Source of the DNA: Magnolia sinica
Taxonomy: Eukaryota; Streptophyta; Magnoliopsida; Magnoliales; Magnoliaceae
DNA length: 64,000 bases
Assembly (NCBI RefSeq): GCF_029962835.1
Contig: NC_080584.1
Coordinates: 83,542,862 to 83,606,861, forward strand
Reading direction: 5' to 3'
Shown here: positions 22,662 to 34,609 of the stretch, piece by piece
Position numbering within the stretch: the stretch's first letter is position 1
Layout of the letters: each line of letters starts with the position of its first letter
Made by a program: the position numbers and the translations under genes
The notes under the pieces: model-generated
The model's database searches: none
What the model saw: the letters and a program-made list of their open reading frames with translations, nothing else
Told to the model about the DNA's origin: nothing

Positions 22662-23190
22662 CGGATTGCGTTGTGTGCCCAAACCACCGAAGTTCGTGGG
22701 GTTGGACGTCACTAAGATCTTTAGGCCCACCATGATGTATGTGCTGTATCGGTACCATCTATCCGTTTTGTTAGATTATTTTAGGGTGGGAGCTAAAAAA
22801 TGAGGTATATCCAAATCTCAAGTGGACCACACCACAAAAAGGTAGTGGAGATTGGACGCTTACCATTCAAAATCTTATGGGGCACATAGGTTTTGGGTCA
22901 AGCTCATGTTTGTGTTTTCTCTTTATCCAGGTCTACGTGACCTTATAAATACAACTGATTGTAAATAAACATCAAGGTTGTGAAGGTTTCGATGATGGGT
23001 GTCATTGCCCCGGGTGCTTTTTGCAGCGCGGTTCACTTGACCTTTGGATCCCCTCATCTCTGGGCACCTTGCAATGTGCTCCACTTGAGCTATGGATATA
23101 TCTCATTTTTAGGCACACGCACTAAAATGACCTCCCAAAATAGAAAAATAGTGCAAATATAACACATACATCATGGTGTGACTGGTTTGG
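22657..23190. mobile_element. Right-truncated MITE of the GGAAGCGGATT family
   Basis: The left terminus GGAAGCGGATTGCG is followed by the family body (TTTAGGCCCACCATGATGTA and, inverted, TACATCATGGTG at ~23170). The right terminus is missing. Confidence 0.6.
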
Positions 23191-24500
23191 ACAATTCAAT
23201 CAAGCACAAGATCTTATGTGTGATTGAGAGCTTGTATTTATGATGATGGGCATGTTAAAGTAGTACTCAACTCAATGTTTGATTAAATGTCTGTAATGCT
23301 ATGCCGAAACAAATGGATAAGATTGGATATGAAAAACCAACTATCTAATTAGTCGCCCCTTATAACCAAGGATGAGGTGATTTATGAAAAGGAATGAGTT
23401 ATTCTTCTCTAGCGGGTTTGTTTTGTCTAACCTCTTTAGGATTCTTCATTTATTAGTAATTGCAATTTATATTTCTCAAACAAATAAAGATAGATTGATA
23501 ATTTTTTTAAAAGGTTAAAACTACGACAATTTTATTAAGATCATCTGAACGTAGTTCGTTATAATCAGTATCAAAATAAAATAGAGATAATTAAAATAAT
23601 ACATAAATACTTGATCCGTTTATAAAAATAAATGATTGATGCGAATGGTTAGTATGATGTGATTGAAATGATCGCATAAGGCTCAGTTGATCAAGATCCA
23701 ACAACTTAAGGTTGTAGGTATTTAATATAATTATATGGTGTTATGGGTAAATTCGAACCGTGCTACATTGAGGTTAACTCTAATACCAATGAGAAAGGCC
23801 TCGGACTTATTAGCGTCCGAGGTGAGGTGAATGTCTGACCCAGAAGCTCTCGTAGAACTACAATGCCGACCTAAGACTAGGAATGAGTCATTGGTACTAG
23901 AGTGCAGGAGAGCATCTCTTACCCATCCAGTGTTTCTCCGAGCCAATTATGTCAACTCAGAATGCAGGAGAGCATCTCTTACCCATCCAGTATTCCTCCG
24001 AGCCTAGCCAATAATTCTCTTATTCATGATCTCGGGTCGACGAGTAAGATCCGAACCATGAGGTTAGCTCGGATGGGAACCTAGTCAGCAATAGCATTAA
24101 CGCACACCCCCAATAACGCACGACTAGTAAAACTTATAGCACGATATCTAGGTAATCGGCGACAACTGCGCGCGCGTAGCCCTTACGTAGTGGCAATGAC
24201 CGTGCCGAGATTATCGGACATGTTCATTGCAGCCCTCAAATATAAATACAGAAAATTTCTACTGATACAGGTACGCAAGATCTATCACCCTCACTCTACT
24301 CTACTCAACTTAGACCCAGTTTCTTTAGCCTGACTTTGGCATTGGAAAGTTCCTTACTTGAGTCAGGGTCTCCTTTTTTTTACTGTTCTGTGCAGGATCA
24401 GGGTTCCATCCGCACACTCAAGGCTCGATGGAGGGTGATCCAAATTTTGACTTCAACATATGGTACTGTAGCAGTGGCATTAGACAGTAGCAATCCATGC
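23191..24500 (+). other. Possible Ty3/gypsy LTR remnant with a 60 bp tandem duplication
   Basis: At about 24240 a TATA-like TCAAATATAAATACAG is followed by a leader with CTCACTCTACTCTACTC and GCCTGACTTTGGCATTGG, reminiscent of Tat-type gypsy LTR ends. GCAGGAGAGCATCTCTTACC is repeated 60 bp apart at ~23904 and ~23964. Exact LTR ends and a target-site duplication could not be fixed. Confidence 0.35.
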
Positions 24501-26815
24501 TAAGACTAAGTTATGATTTGCTAGGATAAAAGTAAAACTAGATGTAAAAGATATATTGTGCTTGGCATGGTGTTTCAAGCTCTTCATCATGTGCTCCTTT
24601 TATAAGTTGTTAAATCGGCAAAACTCTTACTGGATTTCCTTACTCATCTTGAATCATCTGTTTTTACGGTATGCATTCCGAATAAGAAGGTCTTAATCCA
24701 CATCTAAGACAGTGGGGTTTTCGAATCTACACATAAATGGCCTAATGACGATGATACGTCTAAAAATAGATCAATAAGGAGAACCTCTATCGTTGATCTC
24801 GGATCTCAAATCAATCATAATCATTTATGCATCCGAATGACCCGATCAAATCACCTCCCGCATGATCTTGAACTCTTGCTCCCTTCTGATCGTGGTCCTG
24901 GAGGGGTCGGATAAGCCATTAAGCTTTCCCATTCTCTCAATTCTGATTGATGTGCGGCTAAGACCCGATTCGCTTGTTGTTCATCCTCTCCTAATTTGGG
25001 TCTGATTCGTAATCATATTTGCTTGAATATTGGTCTGATCTTCGAATATTCGGAATCTTCATAATTGTAGGAAGGTCTCCAAACATCTTTAGGAAGATAT
25101 CTCATTTTAGAATGAATATGAAAGACAATTTTACCGAATATCGACTAATCATAACCAGATCTATAGTAGGATTCTTTTCCTCGGTGGGTCTCTATAGATG
25201 CATTGGGCACGCTATTTCATTAACTGACTAGCTAATCATGACCATATGGCATTCATCGGTTTCCTCCTCAAAAGGCATGCGCATGTTCGTGCCACCACAT
25301 TAATGACGGAAAGCCTATCTCCAACTGAAGATCAACCAAATATATCTTCAAGTATAATTTCTGTGAGTACTAAACCTGTAATGTCGACATGTGACGGTTT
25401 TTTACTGGTCCACATCATGACGCGTGTATACAAGGCCCATGGAACTAGGTATTAATGAGGTCCATGGTGTGTAGCACACCCTGCAATCCGCTTCCTGCCT
25501 CATGTAGGTACCCAAAAGTTATTTAAGACTTGTAAACGTGGCATATAAGTAGTCAAATAAACAGTACAAATTATGGTACCGAGTGTGGATGTAGCATCAA
25601 CTAAAAAACGAAGTTACTATTGTTTACGCTTTATTAAAATGGAAGAAAAACATATTCGCAACAGGAAAAAATCACATATGCTAATTTATTTGAGTTATAA
25701 CCATGTTACATGTATAAATTATAATGCATGGTATGAAACAACATATACCTCCCAGAGAATCTATGCCTCTCTCTCTGTTAAGTGAGGCCGATTGATCCAG
25801 CCAGTAACCTGATATGACATGATTTGATAGGACTACATACCTCCGCTAGAAATAAATAAACTAAGTATATAATTAACCAAACTCGGCTCAAACTATAGGC
25901 TCAATCAAATCCTACCATCTCATGTCACTAAAAATAACCTTCTCATCAAGAGGTGCGCTAATACAAGATGATTTAGCTACAGCTGAGGGTTAAAGATGAA
26001 TGATTTGAATATGAGCTTGACCGGGTCTATCCCAAATAGCAACACATGACTCAATCAAATCCTATAACATCATGAAGGATATTCATGTCATTCAGGGGTA
26101 GACTCTTATGAGAAGCAAATTACTGCGTGACCCAATGTCATGTGTCATTATTACATGTAAGCTTAACTATCAATTAAATATATATTCCACCCAATGACTT
26201 TCAAACATACTTTTGTGTGACCTCAACATTTCACTAAGGTCTAGGCCAATTGTGGATCCAAACATCGTGATGCTCCTTACTTCACTGTGGGAAATAAAAA
26301 TAAAAATGATGCCCCTTACCTCACTGTAGAACAAAAAAAAAAAGCCCATCTAAAACTTAGGTGGGTCAAAAGGAAAAATATAAAATCATGCACTAGAACC
26401 CTAAATTATTGTGGTGTGGCCCACCTAGGTCTTTGACCCACTGTTATTTTATTTTTATCTTCCTCTCGTTGGTTGGGATCGAGCAATTGATTAGACGGAA
26501 CATGATCGGAAATCTAAACGTAGACCAATGAGACCAAAATGCCCTCATTAAATATGTCAGATTGTCAACGGTATACGGGGGCATTTTAGTCTTTTGATTA
26601 CGTGCATCACATGCCCGCCTCATAAATGGCGCATATCACGGAAACGAGCATATCAAGTAAGATCCAACCGACGTTCGAGATTAAAAAAAAAAGGGGGGAA
26701 AAAAGGACATTGATACTCTGTATGAGTGTGATGGTTCATACACGTGCAACTACAAACTGCACACGTGGCATCAGCATTTTACAATCAACTGTCCGAATTG
26801 TAGGCCTTCATTTAG
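24501..26815. other. Unassigned intergenic sequence
   Basis: 2.3 kb without a supported gene. Short open frames have no recognisable domain. A polyA-rich, A/G run lies near 26680-26705. Confidence 0.5.
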
Positions 26816-27466
26816 GGAAGCGGATTGACTGGTGTACCACACACCAGCTATATAGCTGCTGTAGGTACGTGTCGTGCGAAGACGAGCACCGACGCTGCTC
26901 GAGCTCTGAGTTGTACGAACGGTTCAAAGGAGATCAAAGTTACATGGCCCCACATTGATGTATTTATTATATCTATACTGTTCATCTATTTTTAGAGATC
27001 ATTTTAGAGGATGATCCAAAAAATGAATCTTATCCAAAAATCATCTGGACGACACCACAAATAGCAGCAGAGATAATGATTTATGATTTTCACCGTTAAA
27101 CAATTCGTAGGCCCACCATAACGCTTATTTTCCATGCAATCTGTTCATAAGGTCACAAAGACCTGAATTAAAACGTTTATTTTTCATGTAATCTGTTCAT
27201 AAGGTCACAGAGACCTAAATTAAGTGGAAAAACAAATTTTATATTGATCCAAAACTTCCATGACTCTTTCAACGGTAGATGTTCAAGTTCCCACTGCATT
27301 TTGCAGTGTGGTCCAATTGATGGTTAGATCTATCTTATTTTTGGTCTAAAACCTTAATATGAGCTCACAAAATAGATGAACCGTTTGGATATAACACATA
27401 CCTCATGAGCTAAAGTCAATACAGCAGCTATATAGCTGGCGTGAGGTACACTGGCTAATCCGCTTC
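26816..27466. mobile_element. Mutator-like MITE, GGAAGCGGATT family, copy 3
   Basis: 651 bp with a perfect 9-bp duplication TTCATTTAG (26807-26815, 27467-27475). The ends are GGAAGCGGATTGACTGG and (inverted) GGAAGCGGATTAGCCAGTG. An internal ~50 bp direct repeat (ATCTGTTCATAAGGTCACA) lies near 27140-27210. It is the best-preserved termini of the family here. Confidence 0.92.
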
Positions 27467-27529
27467 CTTCATTTAGATGGGTCATAAGTTCATAATTGAA
27501 TGGAGCTGACAGCCTACCTGTCGGATTGG

Positions 27530-27692
27530 TGGGCATTGATGAATGGTTAGAATATAACCATTCAACGTGTGCTAGACTCTCAGGGGTTTCAACACCCGGC
27601 AAGGGTTCGAGTATCCATATGTGGTCAAATTCCGCTAGCGTGAGTGTGTGCGCGTTTGTTAAAAAACAAGACCCAAAAAAAAGAAAAAAATC
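27530..27692 (+). mobile_element. Possible tRNA-derived SINE
   Basis: A Pol III B-box-like GGGTTCGAGTATCC at ~27603 is followed by a GT-rich stretch (GTGAGTGTGTGCGCGTTTG) and an A-rich tail with interruptions ending near 27692. The A box upstream is not clear and no target-site duplication was found. Confidence 0.35.
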
Positions 27693-27887
27693 TATTTGAT
27701 TTCGGTGGTACTTCACAACTACATCAGGACCACTATTTGGACGGTTGTAATTGAATGCAGGATTATTGGGTATTTGTTTTTAAACACGGTGAAAGGTGGA
27801 GGAAATAAATAAAAAGTTTTTACAAAGTCAGTTTTTTTTTTTAAAAAAAAAAATTTAACTGCCACCCTTTCTTAAGACACACCACAC

Positions 27888-28404
27888 GGATGCTGTTTGG
27901 CTAGTGACGCTGACATCAGCCAAGTGGCCAGTAGTCGGTGCTATGTGGACCACACCATGATGTATGTGAATTATCAACGCCGTCTAGACATTTTTAGAGA
28001 TAATTTTGAGCCTTGATCCCAAAAATTAGGTAGATAGAAATCTCAGGTAGACACCACCATGGGAAAACAATAGTGATTGAATGTCCACCATTAAAAATCT
28101 CCTAAGGCCCACTGTAATGATTATTTGACATCTAACCTGTTGATGAGGTCATAGACTTGGATGAAAGGAAAAATATATGTGAGCTTGATCTAAAACTTAT
28201 GTGGCCCTAAGAAGTTTTTAACGGGGAGTGTCTAATTAACTCTTTGCAGTCCACTTGAAACTTGGATCAACCTCATTTCTGAGTTCATACCATAAAATGA
28301 TCTGAAAGAATAGGTAGAGGGCATGGATGGAACGCATACATCATGGAGGGGCCCATAGAGCAACAACCACTAGCCAGTGGCTGGGTAATAGCCAATCCGT
28401 TTCC
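27888..28404. mobile_element. Mutator-like MITE, GGAAGCGGATT family, copy 4
   Basis: 517 bp with a perfect 9-bp duplication ACACCACAC (27879-27887, 28405-28413). The right end inverted is GGAAACGGATTGGCTATT; the left end, GGATGCTGTTTGGCTAG, is more decayed. The interior carries the GTGCTATGTGGACCACACC and ATGATGTATGTG motifs. Confidence 0.88.
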
Positions 28405-28413
28405 ACACCACAC

Positions 28414-29344
28414 ACCCATCCACACCAAATGGGCACTCGATCTCATGATCCGAGTAGTCTACTGTGGTACACGAGTCATAGTTCCACTAAGGCAATAGTT
28501 GGTTTGGTGGTGGATTAGTGCATAATAAAATATTATTATAATTGTACTCCAAGGTTGGATAGATTGTGAATTAGAGTAGGAATTTATGATAAAAATGTAA
28601 TGATTATAAATTATAATACATGATTTGAAAACACGAATAAGTAAAATCATCACAACTCCCAAAGTACAATTGTAATAAAAGTACATTTATATTATTAAAA
28701 TATTAAATTAATTGCAAAAATGACGTTAATGCACTATTTGAATAGAAAATTTCAATAGATTTTAAAGTTGTAATTGTTATAAATTCCTTTATTATCTATA
28801 TTTGACTATTAAATTACATGTTGAATTATAGGTTTAAACAAGCGTCATGAAATCACAACGATGTCATTTTTATGTTATTTTATGACTCTAGTTAATTTGC
28901 AATTCAAATAAGGCTAAGGTTTAGGTTTAAGGTTGAGAATGGAAGTTCATATTATAAATTATTTTAATGAAGTTATTTATGGCTTAAGTGACTCATCTTG
29001 ATTCCTACTTATTCAAGAGATAAAGGTGTTTGACAAGCACCATATTTATTCATAAAAAAAATTAAAAAACTTTGTTTGGCTTTTATACTAGTAATTTAAA
29101 GTATCTTCCATTAATGTTTCTTCTTCATCTGTCTCTTTGTTTTTTATATTTTTTAAAAATGTTTTATATTAATCTCTCTTTGGCCTATTTCTCTCTTCTT
29201 CTTCTTCTTCTTTTAATTTTTTTTTAAAATTTTTAATTTTTAATTTCTCTTAAATCTCTTCTATTAATCTCTCTCTTAACTTTTAAAAATAAAAAATAAA
29301 AAAAATCTCTTTCATTAAATTTTTTTTTTCTAATTTTTACTTTT
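28414..29344. other. AT-rich low-complexity stretch
   Basis: Long A/T runs, a (TTC)n run near 29195-29213 and no gene. Similar in character to the AT-rich block that precedes the satellite at 556-2010. Confidence 0.55.
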
Positions 29345-30290
29345 TTTATGTGAGGTTTACCTTTAACATCCACCCTTCATCATTTTGCGGCCAACCTTTG
29401 ATGTGGGCTATACATCCATGTTGGACATTAGCCGTGGATAGTCCATCATACTATGCCCAACTTCAAAGTGGGCCTTCCATCATATGGGGCCTGCCGTGGA
29501 TGTGGGCTATTTATCGTTATCATCTATTGTAGACCGTCTATTATATGAGGCACCTTGATGTGGGTCATCCATCATGTGGGGCCCACCATCAATGTTAAAG
29601 TGGATGTGGATTGGGTACTACCCTCACTAGGACCTAGCCACATATGGATGGTCCTGACAAGGGCTCTGTGAGGCCCACTGTTATTTATATGTTTTTATCC
29701 AAGCTGTCTATTCATTTTGAATTATCATTTGAGGACATGAGCTAAAAAAGGAGGTCAGTTGAAGGCTCAAGTGTACCACAACACGGGAAGAGTAGGGATT
29801 GAACTCCTCCAGTTGAAAACTTCTTAGGGACCATGGAGGTTTTGGATCAAGCTAATATTTATGTTTTCTCTTCATCCAAATCTATATGACCTTATGAACA
29901 GGTTGGATGGCATATAAACATCACGATGGGCCTCAGGAAAGTTTTAATGGTGGTCTTCATTGTCACCACTACTTCATATGGTTTTGTCCGCTTAAGCCTT
30001 TAATCAACCTCCTTTTTTGGGTCATCCCCTAAAATGATATTTTAAAATGGATAACTAGTGTGGATAAAACACATGCATCATAGTGGGCCCCCATAGAGGC
30101 CCTATTAGGATTGTTCGTCTCTACCCAAGTCCTAGTTGGGGAATTACCTAATCTACGTTTGTTAAATTGGCTATTATGTGAGGCCCATCTTCAATGTCCT
30201 ATGCCCATCATGTGTAGCCCACCTTTGATATGGATTGCCCATCATGCGGAGCCATGGTACCCTTGATATGGATCATCCACTGCGTGAAGA
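29345..30290. repeat. Small satellite block of the intron-array family, split by a MITE-like element
   Basis: 29380-29610 and 30165-30290 contain monomers such as CATCCATCATGTGGGGCCCA and CCTTTGATATGGATTGCCC, the inverse of the 556-2010 array. Between them (about 29615-30155) lies a near-palindromic element whose ends share GGTACTACCC..ACTAGGACC and, inverted, GGTAATTCCCCAACTAGGAC. No target-site duplication was resolved. Confidence 0.6.
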
Positions 30291-31258
30291 GACTAGAAAA
30301 GGAAAGATGAGGGAGAACGAGAGAGTAAAGGGGTAAAAAGTAATAAAGCAACTTTTTTCCCTTTTTGCTATAAGTATTAACAACTTTTAAATATGAAATT
30401 ACTATTTCGGTGTCTTGTAGATTAGTGGCTATTTGATCCTTTTTAAAAAATAAACTACTTATTAACGCAGGGAATAATGTGATAAGATAATGAGAAAGAT
30501 CACCATCTTACTTAAGTGATTAAAATATCCCGAATTAACAAAATAGTTTCTTGAATCCACAAGGAAAAAAAAAAAGAAATAAAACTCAAACATTTTTTAT
30601 TAAATTAAGTCTGTAATGTCTAATTGTCATTTTTTCTCAATTATACTATTAATAAAGAAAAAATAAATCAAAATTCATAATTGCTAAAAATAGCAAAATT
30701 TTAACCCTAATAAAGTCCTAATTCTAACAAAACTCTTCTAAAGCTTAATTTTTAAAAATAAAAATTCCAAATAAACTTTTGTTGGAGGATTTCTAGCATG
30801 ATTACAAGTAATTTATAAAAAAATATGTAAATCTAAAATTCTAAAACTCTAAAAATAAGAAAATATTCCAAAAATCAGAATTACTAAAAAGAGTAATTCT
30901 CTTAAAATCCAATTTTTGAAATGGAATCACACGTTTTCTTACTAAATGTATTGATATGACCTACTCCATTGACCTTGGATGGCCCATTGCAATAAACACT
31001 GATAGTTTGTGTGTTTTGCAACGATACCCGAATCAAAAGTTATGGCCGATTTATGGTTCGCACTTTAAACGATAATTTCTCCCTATTCGGATTGGATTTA
31101 TTTGAACTAGATGCGCCTGCGGTCCACTTACATCATGTCCTATGTAATACCGGGCCTAAATCTAAAAAAATTCTTCCACTTCAATTTGGCCTTCTTTTGG
31201 CCTAATCATGTTGGAAATGTATCCATTGAAATTGCATGAATTATCTACCACGGTGCAT

Positions 31259-33130
31259 ATGAAAGCATGACGAAGCTTAAAATTACGGCTATGTCTTAAG
31301 AGAGGGGGGGAGGAGGGGTGAATAGGATCACTTTAATTTTATTTTACCTAATTGAAATAATTTACTAATTAAAATTAATAGAGCAAATTAACACTAACGC
31401 TTCTAAGCCAAAGTAGGTCTAATTACATAGACTACCATTGATCTACCTATCAAGCAACTAGTCTAAAGGAGATAGTGAGCATGTGTGTGTTTATAAGTTA
31501 AGTTTCTAACACACAATCCAATTCAAGCATTCATATGAGTTAACTAATCAAACATATAAGCATGAATAGAATTTACGCACAAATGACAATCACAAACACA
31601 AACATATATAGTGGTTTGATTTATTTCCATATTCCATTTTCGCTGGATTTACTCTCCTCGAGTGTATCTGTACTCATTATCTTATGAGTTTTTAAATAAG
31701 TTCACACTTAATATTTACAATGATTTTTCCTAAGCTAATCACTAACTCACACATACACTCTTGTGTTGGAGGAACACATTTTCACCAATATTGGTAACTC
31801 TCGCAAGAGACTTCAATTGGTTTCTATTAGCTAACTAACAACCTCTAGGGGTCTTAATACAAGGCCCTACGTAAACTCCCACTAGAGGCTCCCTAAGGAG
31901 ACTAACATGTTCACAACCGTGTTTGGTGATTTTGGCCTTACATGAGAGCCTAATTCCTACACAAGAATCTACTTGAGTTTAGGTCACAAAACTCTACACT
32001 TAATCTTATAAAATGAAGGATTGTGAATGGACTCTATAATTAACAACCTACTTATTAGATTGAGCTCCTTTGTAGTATTTTGCTTGAGATGCTTGATCAA
32101 TATTCTCCCATGCTTTAATCAACTTCTCAATTGCTCCTCCGATTGTTGATGGCGATGCTTCAGCTCCTACAATCAAGCGTCTTGCATATGGTGCTTTAAT
32201 AGTTAATTTCAAAAGGAGATTCACGTAGATGAGTCTTGTAGATGATTTAGACAATGATATACGTATAAGCTTAGTGTCTAATCCTTAAAAAATGGTGTAT
32301 ATCAAATTTATCTTTATCATGAAGGTTGGAATCCTTACAAGAGTGGTAAAGCTCAAGAAGATGACTTAGATCTCATTGGATGAGGGATATAAGTAGGGAA
32401 TCACCTGGGCTTTTATTGCACTAAAAACTCATAAAAATGACTAAGGTCCGTATGCCATTTATAACAAAAACAAGTTTCGAGGGTAAAAAGGGAGTAGAAA
32501 ATGACACCTTTAATTAATCGAGCAATAGTTTCGATCGATCAAAAGACCCTTCGATGAGATCGATAAAGTCCAGCATATAGGCATTTAGTTGTTGGACGTT
32601 TTTTGCCACCTTCGATTAATCTGGAGGTTCATTTTATCGATCAAACTCTCTTTCGATAGGATTGAAGGTCCTTCGATGGGATCAAGAAACTCTAGAATTT
32701 AGTTAGATAGTTACTAGATGTTTCTGGCTCCATTCGATTATTCGAGCCCTGAGCTTCAATCGATCAAGGGTTCAATCGAGACCCATTAACAACATGTTAA
32801 CGGAATCGAAGATCCCTCGAAAATTGATGTTTTGAGTTGTTGAATTTACAACAGCTTTGCATATATTTTACCATAACTTATCATGTTCCATTATGGCTCT
32901 TAAGGCAATATGATGACCAATCAAAGTTTACCTATAAAAGTTATGATCATCTAGGGGCTACATTGTTGTGGATATAAGGTTAGGGTCATCAAGGCACATC
33001 AATTTACATGCTCTTCACTCCTTAATTCTTCAAGTCTTCACATGTCTTTGGTTTTCAGTTTCCAAGAGCTCAACTGACTCACTAACACACCAATGCACAT
33101 GATTGACAAAATAGGTTAGCAAATTAGTGC
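31259..33130. other. Insertion of uncertain type inside the gypsy element
   Basis: Begins near TCTTAAGAGAGGGGGGGAGG..GGTGAATAGG, a signature often seen in plant Ty1/copia-related sequence, and contains repeated CTTCGATGGGATCGA-like words at 32510-32830. It separates the left LTR from the polypurine tract. No coding domain or target-site duplication was identified. Confidence 0.4.
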
Positions 33131-33463
33131 ACTAACATCCATACCACGTCCTACATCAGTTCCCTCTACTTAAAAAGAAGTTATCCTCGAGTTATCCAAC
33201 GGACTTGACTATTGATACTAATAAAAGTTTACCGCAATGAAATTCCATGACATCTTCATGCCCTTGGGAGGATCTACGACATAGGTGACAGTCTTCTTAT
33301 TCCTTTACCTTTTCTATATCTCAGGTGGAGACCTCTTCTTGCATAGGTGAACTAGTAAATTATAACTAATTGTAAACATATTTTGGCTCCGATGTTTATT
33401 AACCTTTTCATTGGCATTAAACTCTTATAACTTTTTTCAGACATTGGTATGTATTGTTGTGAT

Positions 33464-33688
33464 TTACCCTACCATTTTTTTTACTGGAACATTCATAATT
33501 GATAACTTAGGTATAAGGATCAGGTCAAGTGTATGTTTGGGAATACGATTATACACAACCTCGAATGGGGACTTTTTGATGGATTGATTTTGCATGTTAT
33601 TGAAAGTGAGCTCCACCTTAGCAAGTGCAATATCCCGCAGGAGGAAAATCATTGGGAAGTTTATCGAGTATAATTCCTTCAGAATCAT
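33464..33688 (-). pseudogene. Ty3/gypsy integrase C-terminal remnant
   Basis: The minus-strand frame encodes about 75 residues, with FNNMQNQSIKKSPFEVVYNR followed by a P-KHTLDLI-type stretch. This is the conserved segment downstream of the catalytic glutamate in plant gypsy integrases (cf. AYNNS..SIGMAPYEALYGR in the element at 62 kb). The catalytic core, RNase H, RT and protease are not present next to it, so the pol gene is largely deleted. It sits between polypurine tract and primer-binding site, as expected for the minus-strand element. Confidence 0.75.
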
Positions 33689-34598
33689 GCAATACTGGTT
33701 TCAACTTTTCTGGGATGTCAATAGGTTGTACTTCTTTTTTCTTTTATAAGCAATGTATTAATCTCCCCTATTTCCTTTTTTTTTTTTTTTTTTTTTTTAC
33801 GAAATTTAGCATGGATATGAAAGATCACCCCTCCACTTTAGAAGTCTTAGGTTAGTTTTCCATGCTCATAGGGATGATGGTAATATTTCTACCATCTTTA
33901 ATAAATATAGGTATGTTATCTCGGCCTCCATGTGTAGCATCAACATTATACTGCCATGATCGATCAAGCAACATGTGGCGAGCCTCAATATCGACTATGT
34001 CACATGTTACTTCGTACTATAATATTTACTATTGAAGAATAAAATATGACATTGTTTCGTTACCTTTGTTTCACAGACCTCCTCAATCCATTCAATTGTG
34101 TATGAAGAGATGTATTTTTATGTCTTCAGTTGCCGCTTTTCCATCATTGTTTTCGAAACGAGATTCTTATTGCTCCTGATATCGATATCACATTACAAAT
34201 TTTTTGATTTACAGTGCATATCGTTCGAAAGATGTTGTGCCGTTGCAGATCTATCTTCATATTTAGTATGTATAACAACTTTCTCATGATCAGAGTGGTG
34301 ATATGTGATTTACCATTATCAGGTGGTGGCATGCGATTCATCACTAGTGTCGCACAATAAATATGATGATCGCAAGTTCCATTGCTGATCTCATGTTACT
34401 CATTATTATGAACACGGGTTTGACCTAGGGCTTTTGTCATGCGGTTGATTGTTGCCTGCAGTGCTTGCAGGTCTCACAAATTCTCCCGATGCACCGCCTC
34501 AAATGACGCCACTATCAAAAGATAAACTCTTGGAGCACTGTCCATAGGATTATTGCCCAAACCTTAGTTAGATGTCATAAAGCCAAGGGAAAGCCTCA

Positions 34599-34609
34599 CT
34601 CTGATACCA
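34599..34609 (-). other. Primer-binding site of the minus-strand gypsy element
   Basis: CTCTGATACCA on the plus strand is TGGTATCAGAG on the minus strand, complementary to the 3' end of plant initiator tRNA-Met. It lies 2-5 bases inside the right LTR. Confidence 0.8.

Noticed and set aside
32048-32254. 68-codon minus-strand frame in the 1.9 kb insertion
   Set aside because: No recognisable domain and no conserved neighbour; left unannotated as a gene.
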